Source: JAFGLZ01 sp964390905
GTDB lineage: Bacteria; Planctomycetota; Phycisphaerae; UBA1845; JAFGLZ01
NCBI GenBank assembly: GCA_964390905.1
Contig: CAYMLO010000005.1
Location: 59,616-123,615 of the forward strand
Length of the DNA stretch: 64,000 bases
Direction of reading: 5' to 3'
Both the position numbers and the translations under genes were made by a program. The notes under the pieces are model-generated. The model was not told the origin of the DNA. It was given only the letters and a program-made list of their open reading frames with translations, and ran no database searches. Below are positions 1-9,194 of the stretch, one piece after another. Numbering within the stretch: position 1 is the stretch's first letter; each line of letters begins with the position of its first letter.

Positions 1-668
1 ACGCTCCCGTCGTCAGCCTTGACGGCGCAGACGTAGATGCCCTCGTAGGGGAACACCCCCGCTGCGAAGTAGACCACGCCGTCCTCGACCAGCACACTGG
101 TCCGGATCGGCCAGACCGAGATCATCCGACCGTTTCCGATGATCTTTGTGTCGCTGGGGCCCGGACGGTGTTTCCACACGAGCTTGCCGTCGGTGGCGCC
201 CAGACAATAAACGTAGCCGTCGTCCGATCCGGCGTAGACGCGATCTTGCCAGATCGACGGGGCAAACCGGACCGGTCCACCCGTATAGAACGCCCACCGC
301 GTCTCGCCCGTGACGGCGTCGAGGGCGGCGATCGTGTTGTCGACCGATGAGCCGAAGTACACCAGCCCCTTCGCGGCAGTGGTGTAGTAGGCCCGGTCGA
401 AGGCCATCCGGTGCCGCTCCTCCGACGGTCGGGGCCAAGCGGGTTTCGGCGGGTGGGTCGGCTTGACCGTCCAGTGCAGCGACAGGTTCGGACCGATTCG
501 CTCGGCCGACACGCCACTTCGTGCGTTGTCGCCGCGGTGGGTGGGCCAGTCCGCCCCGCTTGCCGGGCTGATCCCCATCGCAAACGCGACCAGGCCAGCC
601 AGGATGGCCAAGCGTGAGTATCCTCTCAGACCAGGCTTCTTCCCATGTCCGGACCGACTGCGGTTCAT
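1..668 (-). CDS. PQQ-type beta-propeller protein, N-terminal part
   Basis: The reverse strand reads without a stop from an ATG at 668 through the left edge, so the C-terminus lies outside the window. The first 35 residues form a basic start and a hydrophobic signal segment ending near ASG-AD. It is followed by WPTHRGDNARSG, a common opening of secreted PQQ-binding-like (BamB/quinoprotein-type) propellers, and by propeller blades such as GLVYFGSSVDNTIAALDA and GYVYCLGATDGKLVW. An ATG at 674 is also in frame, but a GAGGAG sequence stands 8 bases before 668 and only 2 before 674. These proteins act outside the cytoplasm; whether this one has enzymatic activity cannot be told from the visible third. 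The 112-base gap upstream (675-786) holds only a short CCTGTC/GACAGG inverted repeat. Confidence 0.8.
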   Translation of the reverse strand, partial: MNRSRSGHGKKPGLRGYSRLAILAGLVAFAMGISPASGADWPTHRGDNARSGVSAERIGPNLSLHWTVKPTHPPKPAWPRPSEERHRMAFDRAYYTTAAKGLVYFGSSVDNTIAALDAVTGETRWAFYTGGPVRFAPSIWQDRVYAGSDDGYVYCLGATDGKLVWKHRPGPSDTKIIGNGRMISVWPIRTSVLVEDGVVYFAAGVFPYEGIYVCAVKADDGS

Positions 669-786
669 CGACATGTCTCCTCGAGGGATATGCGGTGTTT
701 GGTGAATGACGTTCCTGTCAAGGGACAGACAGGTTATCATGATGAAGCCGATCGCGCCGCTTTTCAAGGCTCGCCGGTTGCCTGCC

Positions 787-1449
787 TCAGGACGACGGCA
801 CCACCCGACCGCTTCTCAGCTGGCAAACACGATCGGCATACTGATCGGCGGACGTGCCGTGGGTGACGACGATGACGGTCCCCCCGCCCTGATGAAACTC
901 GGACAGACGTCCGAACACCTCGGCGGCGTTGTCCGGGTCGAGGTTCCCCGTCGGTTCGTCCGCCAGGATCAGCCGCGGACGGACCACCATGGCGCGGGCC
1001 AGCGCGACGCGCTGGCGCTCACCGGCGCTGAGCTCCGCGGGCTTATGCTCTTGCCGCGCCGACATGCCCAGCCACCCCAACAGCTCCCGCGCGTACGTTC
1101 GGGCCGAGCCGTCCTTCCCGGCCCCCGCAGTTAGCAGCACGTTCTCGGTCACCGTCAAGTAGGGGACAAGGTGGAACATCTGGAAGACGAAGCCGATGTG
1201 CCCGGCGCGGAACGCCGCTCGCTCCCGGTCGCTCATCGCGTAGATGTCCCGGTCGTCGATGAGCATCCGGCCGGCCGTCGGCCTCAACATCGCCCCGATC
1301 GTCAGCAAGAGCGTCGTCTTGCCGCTCCCGCTCGGGCCCCGAATCACCACGAATTCGCCGGCGCTGACCTCGAAGCTGACGTCGTCGAGCGCCCGCACCT
1401 CCCCGGACCGCCTTCGATAGACCTTGCTGATATTCTCCGCGTAAAGCAC
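787..1449 (-). CDS. ABC transporter ATPase, MacB/LolD type
   Basis: About 220 residues, the normal size for LolD/MacB-type ATPase subunits. It shows Walker A GPSGSGKT, signature LSAGERQR, Walker B LILADEPTGNLDP and the H-loop VVTH. The proposed start is a GTG at 1449 with AGGAG 5 bases upstream; a second GTG at 1455 overlaps the stop of the preceding permease gene. The open frame extends upstream through the permease gene, but that is read-through of another coding frame. It follows the FtsX-type permease directly and should power it. Members of this family mostly drive export, lipoprotein release or mechanotransmission rather than import. Substrate unknown. Confidence 0.9.
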   Translation of the reverse strand: MLYAENISKVYRRRSGEVRALDDVSFEVSAGEFVVIRGPSGSGKTTLLLTIGAMLRPTAGRMLIDDRDIYAMSDRERAAFRAGHIGFVFQMFHLVPYLTVTENVLLTAGAGKDGSARTYARELLGWLGMSARQEHKPAELSAGERQRVALARAMVVRPRLILADEPTGNLDPDNAAEVFGRLSEFHQGGGTVIVVTHGTSADQYADRVCQLRSGRVVPSS

Positions 1450-1451
1450 GT

Positions 1452-2597
1452 TCACTCCTGACTCAACGTGACGGCTGGATCCTGCGTGACGGCCACCGTC
1501 GTCGGGATGAAGCTCGCCAGCGCCGCGAACGCCGGCGCGCCAATGAGCGAAAGGGCCAGCAAAACGTATCGCGGCTTGATCGCCTTGGCCGTGATCTTGA
1601 AGATGTCCGGTCCGTAGACCAACGCCAGCCCCGTCCCCACGGCGAACCCGAGCCCCGCGCCCAACACGCCGACCACCACGGACTTGCCCAGGAACAGCGC
1701 GGCGATCTTGCCGGACCCGTGGCCGATCGCGCGCAAGATGCCGATCTCCTGCCGCCGCTCGCGGACGTTGAGCATCGCCAGCAGGCCCACCCACGCGACG
1801 CTGACCACCAGCACAAAGGGCATGATGAACGCCAGATACCGCTCGACCATCTGACGCTGTTCCTTGCGGGCTTTGGCGATGGCCTGCATCTGGATCACAC
1901 GCGCTTCGGGCAGAACGCCTTCGAGCTGCTCCCGAAGCATGGGCAACGGGTCCTGCGCGGATTCTATGCAGACGCAGTTGAGGGCCTTGATCTCGTTGAT
2001 CTGGCCGGGCAGGTTCACCAGCCCTTGCACGTCTTTCAGATGGCCGTAGACCCGGATGTCGTCGTCGCTGCCGCTCTCCGCCAGGCACCTCGCCACGGTG
2101 AACGACTTGCCGAGAATCTCCACGGTCTGGCCCCTCTTCAGGCCCAGGCCCCGCGCTAACTCGAACCCGACGTAGACCGTCCCGGGCTTGATCGTGAAGC
2201 TCATGGATGGCTTGCGTTTATCGGGCGCGGATCGCTCCGGCAGGATTCCGGTCAGGATCACCTCCCGATCACGCCAGACGGTCTTCCTTTGCAGTGTGGC
2301 CAACAGGTGAGCGTAGTTGAGTCCCCGCGTGGCGGCCAGACGATCCACGTACGCCTCGGGCATCGTCTGGTCGCTGAACCCAGTCGACCAGAACCTGTTC
2401 ATGTCGGTCTGCTTGGGGATGATCCGCAGGTTCAGACCGATATTCCGCATCAGGCGGGCGGTTTCTTTCCTCGACGCCTCGCTGGCCGTGAAGAAGAACA
2501 CGAACAGCGTCACCGCCCCCAACACACCGAGCACGCTCAGCAGGAAGTTCACCTTCCGGTGGGCGACCTCCTTGACGATCAGATGAAACGCCGTCAT
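1452..2597 (-). CDS. FtsX/MacB-type ABC permease
   Basis: 381 residues. The topology is that of FtsX-domain permeases: one membrane helix near residues 16-40, a periplasmic domain of about 200 residues, then three helices in the last 130 residues, with the cytoplasmic segment LNVRERRQEIGILRAIG between the second and third helix that is diagnostic of the family (it contacts the ATPase). It begins with ATGA overlapping the stop of the upstream gene (2594-2597) and ends against the ATPase gene, so the three genes are probably translationally coupled. Only one permease gene is present, so a homodimer is expected. The large external domain lacks features I can link to a substrate. Confidence 0.85.
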   Translation of the reverse strand: MTAFHLIVKEVAHRKVNFLLSVLGVLGAVTLFVFFFTASEASRKETARLMRNIGLNLRIIPKQTDMNRFWSTGFSDQTMPEAYVDRLAATRGLNYAHLLATLQRKTVWRDREVILTGILPERSAPDKRKPSMSFTIKPGTVYVGFELARGLGLKRGQTVEILGKSFTVARCLAESGSDDDIRVYGHLKDVQGLVNLPGQINEIKALNCVCIESAQDPLPMLREQLEGVLPEARVIQMQAIAKARKEQRQMVERYLAFIMPFVLVVSVAWVGLLAMLNVRERRQEIGILRAIGHGSGKIAALFLGKSVVVGVLGAGLGFAVGTGLALVYGPDIFKITAKAIKPRYVLLALSLIGAPAFAALASFIPTTVAVTQDPAVTLSQE

Positions 2598-3895
2598 GCC
2601 GTCCTCCGATGGGCCCGCAGCATGATAAACACCCCGCCGGCCAGGACCAACAGGACCATGCCCCCCACGATCGACCAGACGACGCTGAGGCCCGAGTCGG
2701 CGTCGACCTCGCCGACCCGCTTCTGCAGACCCGATACGGCCTCCGGGCGCGACCTTGTCTGGCCGGACGACGGCTCCGATCTCGGCGGGTCATCCGACTG
2801 ACGCGTCGTGGCTCCGTGCGTCTCGACGGTACTCAGCTCACGGAGCTGTGACGGGGGCAGCGTCGTCTCGTTCGGGGCGGCCGCGAACTCGATCGTTTGC
2901 TCACTATACCCGACCAGCCCGCCCAGGGCCGCGCCGACGTCGCGCCCCGCGGCGGTTGCCCCCGCCGAGAGGATCCGGCTGATCTCCACCTTCACCATCG
3001 GGTTCTCGGGATCGAACCCCAGGCTCCTGATGGATTTCGTCTGCACGCTTGGCTCCCATCGAAGCGGCAGCATGACACCGAGCATCCGCTCGCGGTCCAA
3101 CCCGCACTCGCAGGACCCGCCGATGACCGACAGGAACGGACCGAGCGCGGCCTGTGTGATATTCTTACCATCGAAAAGCGGGCCGATCCACCGCCCTCGG
3201 CCGTAGAGCACGGCCGCATGGGGTTCGTCGACCTCGTCGGCGTCCAAGCCGAGCGCCCACAACAGGATCTCTTCTTCTGACAACCGATCCGCCAATACGC
3301 GGATCAGACGCGGGGGCTTCTCGGTGGGCTTGGGCATCTGGTGCATTACGTCGGCGATTTCGCCGATGGCGGCCTTGGCCGCCTGTTCGGCCCGTCGGTT
3401 CTCGGATGCCTCCTTGCCTTCGACCAGCAGGACCACGCAGTAGGCGTCCGCGAGGTGTTCGACGATCTCCGCCCGCACGGGTGAGGTGACCGTTCTTTCG
3501 AGGCACGCCCAGGCCGCTCGCTTTGGGTCCTTGACCTTCGGTGCGCTCAGAACCAATGGCCTGTCCCGAGGCGATACCAGGACGACGGCGGGAAACGCGT
3601 CGATCGCCAGCTCGGCGACGTAGGCGACCGAGGGGTGATCCTTCTGCCGATCCACATTGACGACGTCCAACTTGACGTTGCTGTCCATCAGGACAGCGTA
3701 GGAGGTCTGCTTGTAGGCCTCGGCCACTTCCTCGGGCGTGTCATCGCGGACCAGCAGATGCAGGCGGTACGGCGGTGCACCAAGGTCGACGTACCCCACG
3801 TCCCGGACCGTGTACCTGCACGCCAGGACCGCCGAGGGAACCAGGAGGACCGACCAGGCGCTCATCCAGGCCACGCTCGATCTTACGGCCGTCAT
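2594..3895 (-). CDS. Unknown secreted, C-terminally anchored protein of an ABC export operon
   Basis: About 433 residues from the ATG at 3895 (GGAG 4 bases upstream); a GTG at 3931 is also possible. The start has a signal-like segment ending in VPSAVLAC. A weak thioredoxin-like pattern may cover the first 150 residues (a stretch YRLHLLVRDDTPEEVAEAY followed by alternating strands), but no CxxC is seen. The last 30 residues form a single membrane helix (VVWSIVGGMVLLVLAGGVFIM) and a short basic tail, giving an outside-facing body with a cytoplasmic tail. It is first in an operon with an FtsX-type permease and its ATPase, which suggests a substrate-contacting or regulatory subunit. I do not recognise the family. 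Confidence 0.7.
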   Translation of the reverse strand: MTAVRSSVAWMSAWSVLLVPSAVLACRYTVRDVGYVDLGAPPYRLHLLVRDDTPEEVAEAYKQTSYAVLMDSNVKLDVVNVDRQKDHPSVAYVAELAIDAFPAVVLVSPRDRPLVLSAPKVKDPKRAAWACLERTVTSPVRAEIVEHLADAYCVVLLVEGKEASENRRAEQAAKAAIGEIADVMHQMPKPTEKPPRLIRVLADRLSEEEILLWALGLDADEVDEPHAAVLYGRGRWIGPLFDGKNITQAALGPFLSVIGGSCECGLDRERMLGVMLPLRWEPSVQTKSIRSLGFDPENPMVKVEISRILSAGATAAGRDVGAALGGLVGYSEQTIEFAAAPNETTLPPSQLRELSTVETHGATTRQSDDPPRSEPSSGQTRSRPEAVSGLQKRVGEVDADSGLSVVWSIVGGMVLLVLAGGVFIMLRAHRRTA

Positions 3896-4116
3896 CGCTC
3901 TCCACGTCCCGGGGCTCGCCGGTGATCGCACTGGGTCCGCCTACATGTCGGTGCCCGAATCCCCCTGTGCTTAGATGGGCGCCGACGGCGATAACGTCTG
4001 TGGGCCAGGCAGATGGCCAGGGCGTCGCGACCAGATGCGATTGTACTTGATGCGACGTTCAGTCACTAGTGTTGTGGCGCAAGTGTCCTGGCTCGCCTGA
4101 TTTGGGGGGTGCTTCC

Positions 4117-5760
4117 CTAGCGCTGCGGGGCATAGCGGGCGATCAGCGCCTCGGCAGTCCGCAATCCGTCGACGGCGGACGACACGATGCCCCCTGCGTA
4201 GCCGGCGCCTTCCCCGATGGGGTAGAGATTGCTCGCAGAGACCGATGTGCGCGTGGCCCGGTCGCGGACGACGCGGACCGGACAGGACGCACGGGTTTCT
4301 GGCGCTGCGAGCACGGCGTCTTTGCCGGCGTAGCCCGGCATTCGCTTGTCGAGCACGGCCAGCGCATCGGCCAGGGCATCGGTCAGGTAAGCTGGCAGGA
4401 TCTCGCGGATATCGCACCATCGTCCCCCGAGCGGATAGCTGAGGTCCATTTTACCATCGCTGCCCCGGACGGCGAGGAAATCACCCGCGCGTTGGACGGG
4501 GACGCGGTAGTCCCCACCAGCCGCGTCGAAGGCCGCCCGTTCCCAGTCCTCCAACATCGAGAGGACGCCGAGCGGATCCTCCCCAACGTCATCCGGCCCG
4601 ATCGTGATGACCAGCCCGCTGTTGCCCGCCGGACCGTTTCGCCGCGATCGGCTCGCGCCGTTCACTGCCACCAGACCGGCCGATTCGTTGCAGGGGACGA
4701 TCTGCCCGCCGGGGCACATGCAGAAGCCGAACACGTCCCCGCGCGGACCGGCCGCTTGCTTGGCCACGACCTGGTACTCCGCAGCGCCCAACCGCGCATG
4801 GCCGGCCGCCGGACCGTACCGCCATCGGTCGATCAGGTCTTGCGGATGTTCGATGCGCACACCCACCTGGAACGGCTTGACCGACAGCGTCACGCCGGAC
4901 GCCACCAGCGACCGAAACGTGTCCCGCGCGCTGTGTCCGATCCCCAGCAACACCGGCACCGCGGGTCCGGACGCGTCGGCGGAACGACTTCCCAGGGATA
5001 GGATCGATCCGCCACCGTCGCGCAACGCGACGAGCTGACCGTCGTCCAGCTCGAACCCGTCCACGTGTCGACCAAACTGGACCTCCCCCCCCAACCGCTC
5101 GATCCGTTGACGAATGCGACGACAGATCGCGGGCAATCGGTCGCTGCCGACGTGCGGCCGCGAGCTGATCAGGATGTCGGGGTCCGCCCCATGCTGGTAG
5201 AGCGTCTGCAGGACCCGCGTTACGCGGGGATCGTTGATCCGGGTCCGCAGTTTCCCGTCGCTGTAACATCCGGCGCCCCCCTCGCCGAACAGGAGATTTG
5301 ACTCGGGATCGAAGTCTCGCTCCCGCCAGAATCGTTTCAGTACGTCGACGTGTCGTTGACGGATGGGCTGGCCGCGCTCCAGGACGATCGGTCGATACCC
5401 GTGCTCAGCCAGCAGCAGCGCCGCGAACATCCCCGCCGGACCGAACCCGATCACGATTGGCCGGTCCGGCATGGGTTCTGTGCCAATCGCCAAACAGAGC
5501 GGGGGCTGCGGCGCGACGGCGGCGACGTCGGCGCGATGCAGCCTCCGGGCGAGGCGCCGCTCGAGCTGGACCGAATCGAGGGACAGCTCGACGTTGTACA
5601 TCAATCGCACGCGGCCGGCCCGGGCGTCGACGGCCCGACGGACGACGCCCCAGAACGTGATCGCGTCCGTGGGCAGCTTCAACCGACGCGCCGCGCGGGC
5701 CGGAAGAACGTCCTCCGACTCGGACAGATCCAGCGCGATATTCCGGAGCAACAGCGGCAT
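4117..5760 (-). CDS. FAD-dependent dehydrogenase of the COG2509 type
   Basis: 547 residues. The first 90 residues are the small N-terminal domain usual in this family. The dinucleotide-binding motif IGFGPAGMFAALLLAE follows near residue 102, then the family segment LFGEGGAGCYSDGKLRTRI. Near the C-terminus SNLYPIGEGAGYAGGI provides the second FAD contact. Length and order match the large uncharacterised flavoproteins of COG2509 (related to BaiN/HI0933 flavoproteins). Biochemical role unknown; a soluble cytoplasmic oxidoreductase is expected. It stands between the exporter operon and the GH123-like gene on the same strand, with 105 bases upstream and 221 downstream, so it is probably its own transcription unit. 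Confidence 0.85.
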   Translation of the reverse strand: MPLLLRNIALDLSESEDVLPARAARRLKLPTDAITFWGVVRRAVDARAGRVRLMYNVELSLDSVQLERRLARRLHRADVAAVAPQPPLCLAIGTEPMPDRPIVIGFGPAGMFAALLLAEHGYRPIVLERGQPIRQRHVDVLKRFWRERDFDPESNLLFGEGGAGCYSDGKLRTRINDPRVTRVLQTLYQHGADPDILISSRPHVGSDRLPAICRRIRQRIERLGGEVQFGRHVDGFELDDGQLVALRDGGGSILSLGSRSADASGPAVPVLLGIGHSARDTFRSLVASGVTLSVKPFQVGVRIEHPQDLIDRWRYGPAAGHARLGAAEYQVVAKQAAGPRGDVFGFCMCPGGQIVPCNESAGLVAVNGASRSRRNGPAGNSGLVITIGPDDVGEDPLGVLSMLEDWERAAFDAAGGDYRVPVQRAGDFLAVRGSDGKMDLSYPLGGRWCDIREILPAYLTDALADALAVLDKRMPGYAGKDAVLAAPETRASCPVRVVRDRATRTSVSASNLYPIGEGAGYAGGIVSSAVDGLRTAEALIARYAPQR

Positions 5761-5865
5761 AGGCCAACGACCTTCGAAGAGGTCCGCGATGGATGTGAGG
5801 CGACAGCGGATCGCAGCTGCCTACGAGACCGCCTACGCCCAGAAGTGTACCCGATCGACGGCGCG

Positions 5866-8800
5866 TTAGCCGCCGGGATTGCCAGGCTGGACGATGGCGA
5901 TGAGGCGTTCCAGCATGTCGCCGACCTGCCGACGACGTTCGAAGATGACCTCCGGTCGCTTGGTGTAGTCCGTTAGGGTTCGCGAGATCGTCTCGGGCAC
6001 GACGCACAACGCTTCCGCTTCCCGGATCAGCTCGGCTGCGGGGCGCTTGTCCGGCGGGAGGGCCTTCGCCCGTTCGACCCACCGCGAGAGCATCGCCAGG
6101 TACTCGTAGTCCTCGATCCCGTCGCGGATCACCTCGAGGCGGATGCCGGCGTAGGGCGTGAAGTCCGGTCCGGGGTAGACCAGCAAGCCATCGCCGTTGG
6201 TCTTGAACTTGGTATGGGTGCCGTGGTCCTTGGAGCGGAGTCGGACGTCCGGGAAGACCTTCGCGTCCTTGCCCTTGACCGTCCCAGGGGTGGGCAGGCC
6301 CTCCCACCAGCAGACGCACCAGTACAGCACGCCCGTCGCACCGTGTTGCCGCGCCTGCCAGAAGACCATGCGATGGTCGATGGCCGGCTGGTCGATGAAG
6401 AAGTTCGCGTACGGCGGCTTGGGGCTGCAACAGACGTACGTCCACAACGTGTCGCCGGCCTTGACCCGGTTCGGATAGAAGGGGTGGGCCAGACTCGGCG
6501 TGAGCGGGCACCAGATATCGACCACCCCGACCAGCTCGTCCGGGTTGCGGTGGTTGATGGTCTGCATGATAGGCGTATTGGGGGCCACCTTGCGGATTTG
6601 GGTGTAGGCCTGTCTGAGGAACGGATAGTACTTGGGCGGCGGTTCGTCGTAGCCATAGACGTACGCCTTAGGCGGCAGGCCTTGTCGCTTCCACGCATCG
6701 ACGTGGGCCTTGACGACGGCGGCTGCGATGTTCGGGTCAGATGCCGAGCCAGGCTTGCCGAGATTTGGCCCGCTCGGCAGGCGGAACTTGCAGAACGAAT
6801 AGGGGGCGAAGTACTTGCTCGCCAGCGGGGTCAGCAGGCTTTTCAGTTGGCTCATGTCGACCTTGAGATCGTGTCCCTCACCGGTTCGTTTGACGTATTC
6901 ACTGCCGATGTTCTTCGGCGATAGCCGTCGCTTGCCGAGAAACGCGCACCAGCGGGCGTAGTCCTCGACGGACATGACCTTTCGATAGGGCTTGTTGCCG
7001 TAGTAACCCTTCGACAGCACCCAGGCGTATAGCCCGAACGCCGTCGAGAGCGTGCCCGGTCTGGGCAGCCGGAACGTTCGCACGCGGAGCTCGACGGGGA
7101 CCGAGACGGATCGCTTGGCGTGACGGAGCGTGACGCGGCCCTTGTACGTCCCGGGCTTGGCGTCGGGCGGTACGTCGACGGAGAACCAGATCGGCTGACG
7201 CTCATCTTCGGCGACGTTGATGGGCCCGGGCGGGAGTAGCGGGTCCGGCCACCAACCGACGTATTCGGTTGCGTAGCAGGGCTTGGTGGTCTCGATGTAA
7301 TCGACGCGGTTCCAGCGAAGCGGCAGGGGCTTGCCCGGACCCGTCAACGGCTTGGCCTCGACGGTGACGCCCTTCAGTGCACTGCCCTTTGGGATGAGCA
7401 CGAGCTGGAAGCATTCGGTTTCATCTCGGGCGGCCTCGAGCTTCACGCGGCGGGTCATCAGTCCGTCGAGGACGGGACCGGTTCGTCGAACCTTGTGCAT
7501 CGAATGCGTGATCAGGACGCGGAACGCACCGGTCTTGTCCGCGCCGCCCACCGTGTAGACGCCGGCCAGGGCGGCGGATCGGGCCCCGGCGATGGTGCCA
7601 GACAGGTCCGCCACCAACGCCTTGACGTCCTCCCATTCGACGCCAGGTGGTCGCTGGTTGCCGGCGGCGATCCAGCGGAGCATCGCGACGCTGATCTTGG
7701 CCTTGCCCAGGATCCGCGCAGCGTCGGCGACCGCCCGGTCAGGGAAGCCGGCGGCGCGGATTTCCTCGAGCATGTGAATCCGTTCGCGATCCTTCTGGTC
7801 GGCGAGCCGGCGGAGGCTCGCGCGGTAGAAGCGCTCCAGGTTTGGTTCGAGCTTGACGCGCCCGAACCGCGACGGATTGTGAAAGCCGCCCAACGACCAC
7901 GTGACCGTCTCGCCTCGGACCCGGTCGTTGCGGGCCAAGTTGATGCCCCACTCCGTGCCCACGTGCAGGTCGATCCCGAGGGGGTCGTAGGGAATCGCCA
8001 GCTCGATGGTCCAGGCGTCTGGCCCGCGTCGGGTCGCGGCGCGCGCGCCAGACTGCCAGGCACCGGCCGACCCTCGCGTGTCTCGGACGGCGCCCAAGCA
8101 GTTCACGGCGATCTGGTTGTAGGTTCCCCGGGTGCGGTGGGGCGTGATGAAGACCTCGATGCTGTCGTCGAGCCACGTGTCGCCGTCGTGCTGGGTGGCT
8201 TTGGCCCGCAGCGTCGCGCCGGACGCGTGCTGACAGCGAAAGGCAACGTACAGGTGCCGATCATCATAGGCCAGCCACGCGCGGGTCTTGGCCGCTGCGA
8301 GCTTCGCGCCCGTGTGGACGCAGAACCGGTCGATCGCCCGGCGGTCGTCCCAGCAGGCGTCCGACAGATCGCCGTCCACCGTCGGCGTGGCCCGAACCGC
8401 CGTCGTCTTCGGTGTGCCGATGACGGCCAGGTCGTCGTACCAGGTCTTGCCGCCGTCGCCGGCGTAGGCGGCGAAGCCCATCCGTACGGCGCCCTGCGGC
8501 ACGGACACTTCCTTTCGAAGGTGCGTCCAATCCTCGGCCTTCGCCAAGCCCCGCACGGACGTAAAGCCCAGATGACCGCCGTGCGCATCGTAGAAGTGCA
8601 GGCCGAATCCCCGAGGCCAGACCCCCTGCGTCTTGACGTAGCCCGAAACGATCAGCGCCAGCTCCCCCTGACAGGAGATCCCGTACCTGTTCCACTGAAT
8701 GCCGGCCTTGCCGGGCGGATGGGGCTTGACGCTGACGATCAGCCCGCTGGCCTTGCCCGTGTGGGCGACACTGGTGTCGCGGAGATGGCGGTTGCCAGGC

Positions 8801-9000
8801 TGGGGCTTGGCGGGGTGGCGATTCCAGACGGCGGGCAGCTCGTCGCCTTCCTCAAAGCCGCCGTTCGGAATCAGGTTGCAGGGGGCGGCGACCTCCGCGG
8901 CAATTGGCTGGGACAATGCCCATGGAGACGTGTAGCAGACGACAAGGATGGACAGACAGATCAGTCGCTCTCTTGACCGGTACCGCAGGCTTGATGGCAC
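5866..9000 (-). CDS. Secreted GH123-like glycoside hydrolase with carbohydrate-binding domains
   Basis: About 1044 residues from a GTG at 9000, with AGGAGG 8 bases upstream; the open frame continues further up but into the divergent gene. Signal peptide residues 1-35. Then a CBM4/9-like jelly roll (NLIPNGGFEEGDELPAVWN, about 40-190), a CBM9-like domain beginning VDGDLSDACWDD (about 200-400), and a DUF4091/GH123-type catalytic region in the last 450 residues. In GH123 an Asp-Glu pair serves substrate-assisted catalysis on N-acetyl-galactosaminides; D785-E786 in VYGYDEPP fits it. A Trp-rich stretch WCVCWWEG near the end also fits. Substrate specificity cannot be fixed, since many DUF4091 proteins are untested. 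It is divergent from the UroD-like gene. Confidence 0.8.
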   Translation of the reverse strand: MPSSLRYRSRERLICLSILVVCYTSPWALSQPIAAEVAAPCNLIPNGGFEEGDELPAVWNRHPAKPQPGNRHLRDTSVAHTGKASGLIVSVKPHPPGKAGIQWNRYGISCQGELALIVSGYVKTQGVWPRGFGLHFYDAHGGHLGFTSVRGLAKAEDWTHLRKEVSVPQGAVRMGFAAYAGDGGKTWYDDLAVIGTPKTTAVRATPTVDGDLSDACWDDRRAIDRFCVHTGAKLAAAKTRAWLAYDDRHLYVAFRCQHASGATLRAKATQHDGDTWLDDSIEVFITPHRTRGTYNQIAVNCLGAVRDTRGSAGAWQSGARAATRRGPDAWTIELAIPYDPLGIDLHVGTEWGINLARNDRVRGETVTWSLGGFHNPSRFGRVKLEPNLERFYRASLRRLADQKDRERIHMLEEIRAAGFPDRAVADAARILGKAKISVAMLRWIAAGNQRPPGVEWEDVKALVADLSGTIAGARSAALAGVYTVGGADKTGAFRVLITHSMHKVRRTGPVLDGLMTRRVKLEAARDETECFQLVLIPKGSALKGVTVEAKPLTGPGKPLPLRWNRVDYIETTKPCYATEYVGWWPDPLLPPGPINVAEDERQPIWFSVDVPPDAKPGTYKGRVTLRHAKRSVSVPVELRVRTFRLPRPGTLSTAFGLYAWVLSKGYYGNKPYRKVMSVEDYARWCAFLGKRRLSPKNIGSEYVKRTGEGHDLKVDMSQLKSLLTPLASKYFAPYSFCKFRLPSGPNLGKPGSASDPNIAAAVVKAHVDAWKRQGLPPKAYVYGYDEPPPKYYPFLRQAYTQIRKVAPNTPIMQTINHRNPDELVGVVDIWCPLTPSLAHPFYPNRVKAGDTLWTYVCCSPKPPYANFFIDQPAIDHRMVFWQARQHGATGVLYWCVCWWEGLPTPGTVKGKDAKVFPDVRLRSKDHGTHTKFKTNGDGLLVYPGPDFTPYAGIRLEVIRDGIEDYEYLAMLSRWVERAKALPPDKRPAAELIREAEALCVVPETISRTLTDYTKRPEVIFERRRQVGDMLERLIAIVQPGNPGG

Positions 9001-9054
9001 GGTGCATCCCTCCTGAAAGCTGCGTAGGGTTACGCGCGCCGAACAGGTTACCGG

Positions 9055-9084
9055 CTGATAGGATGGCGAGTCCACACGAAACAA
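9055..9084 (-). promoter_or_regulatory. Possible sigma-70-type promoter for the GH123-like gene
   Basis: On the reverse strand TTGTTT (9084-9079) and TATCAG (9060-9055) are separated by 18 bases, about 55 bases before the GTG start. The match is moderate and was found by eye only. Confidence 0.3.
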
Positions 9085-9194
9085 TCTGGCTTGCGAGGTA
9101 CGACCTGGCAGCTTGGCCCGGTTTCCGCGTAGTATCTGTGCGAGACATGTGTCCTCGGCCAGCAGGCGGAACGCACCAGATGCGAGGTCTAACC

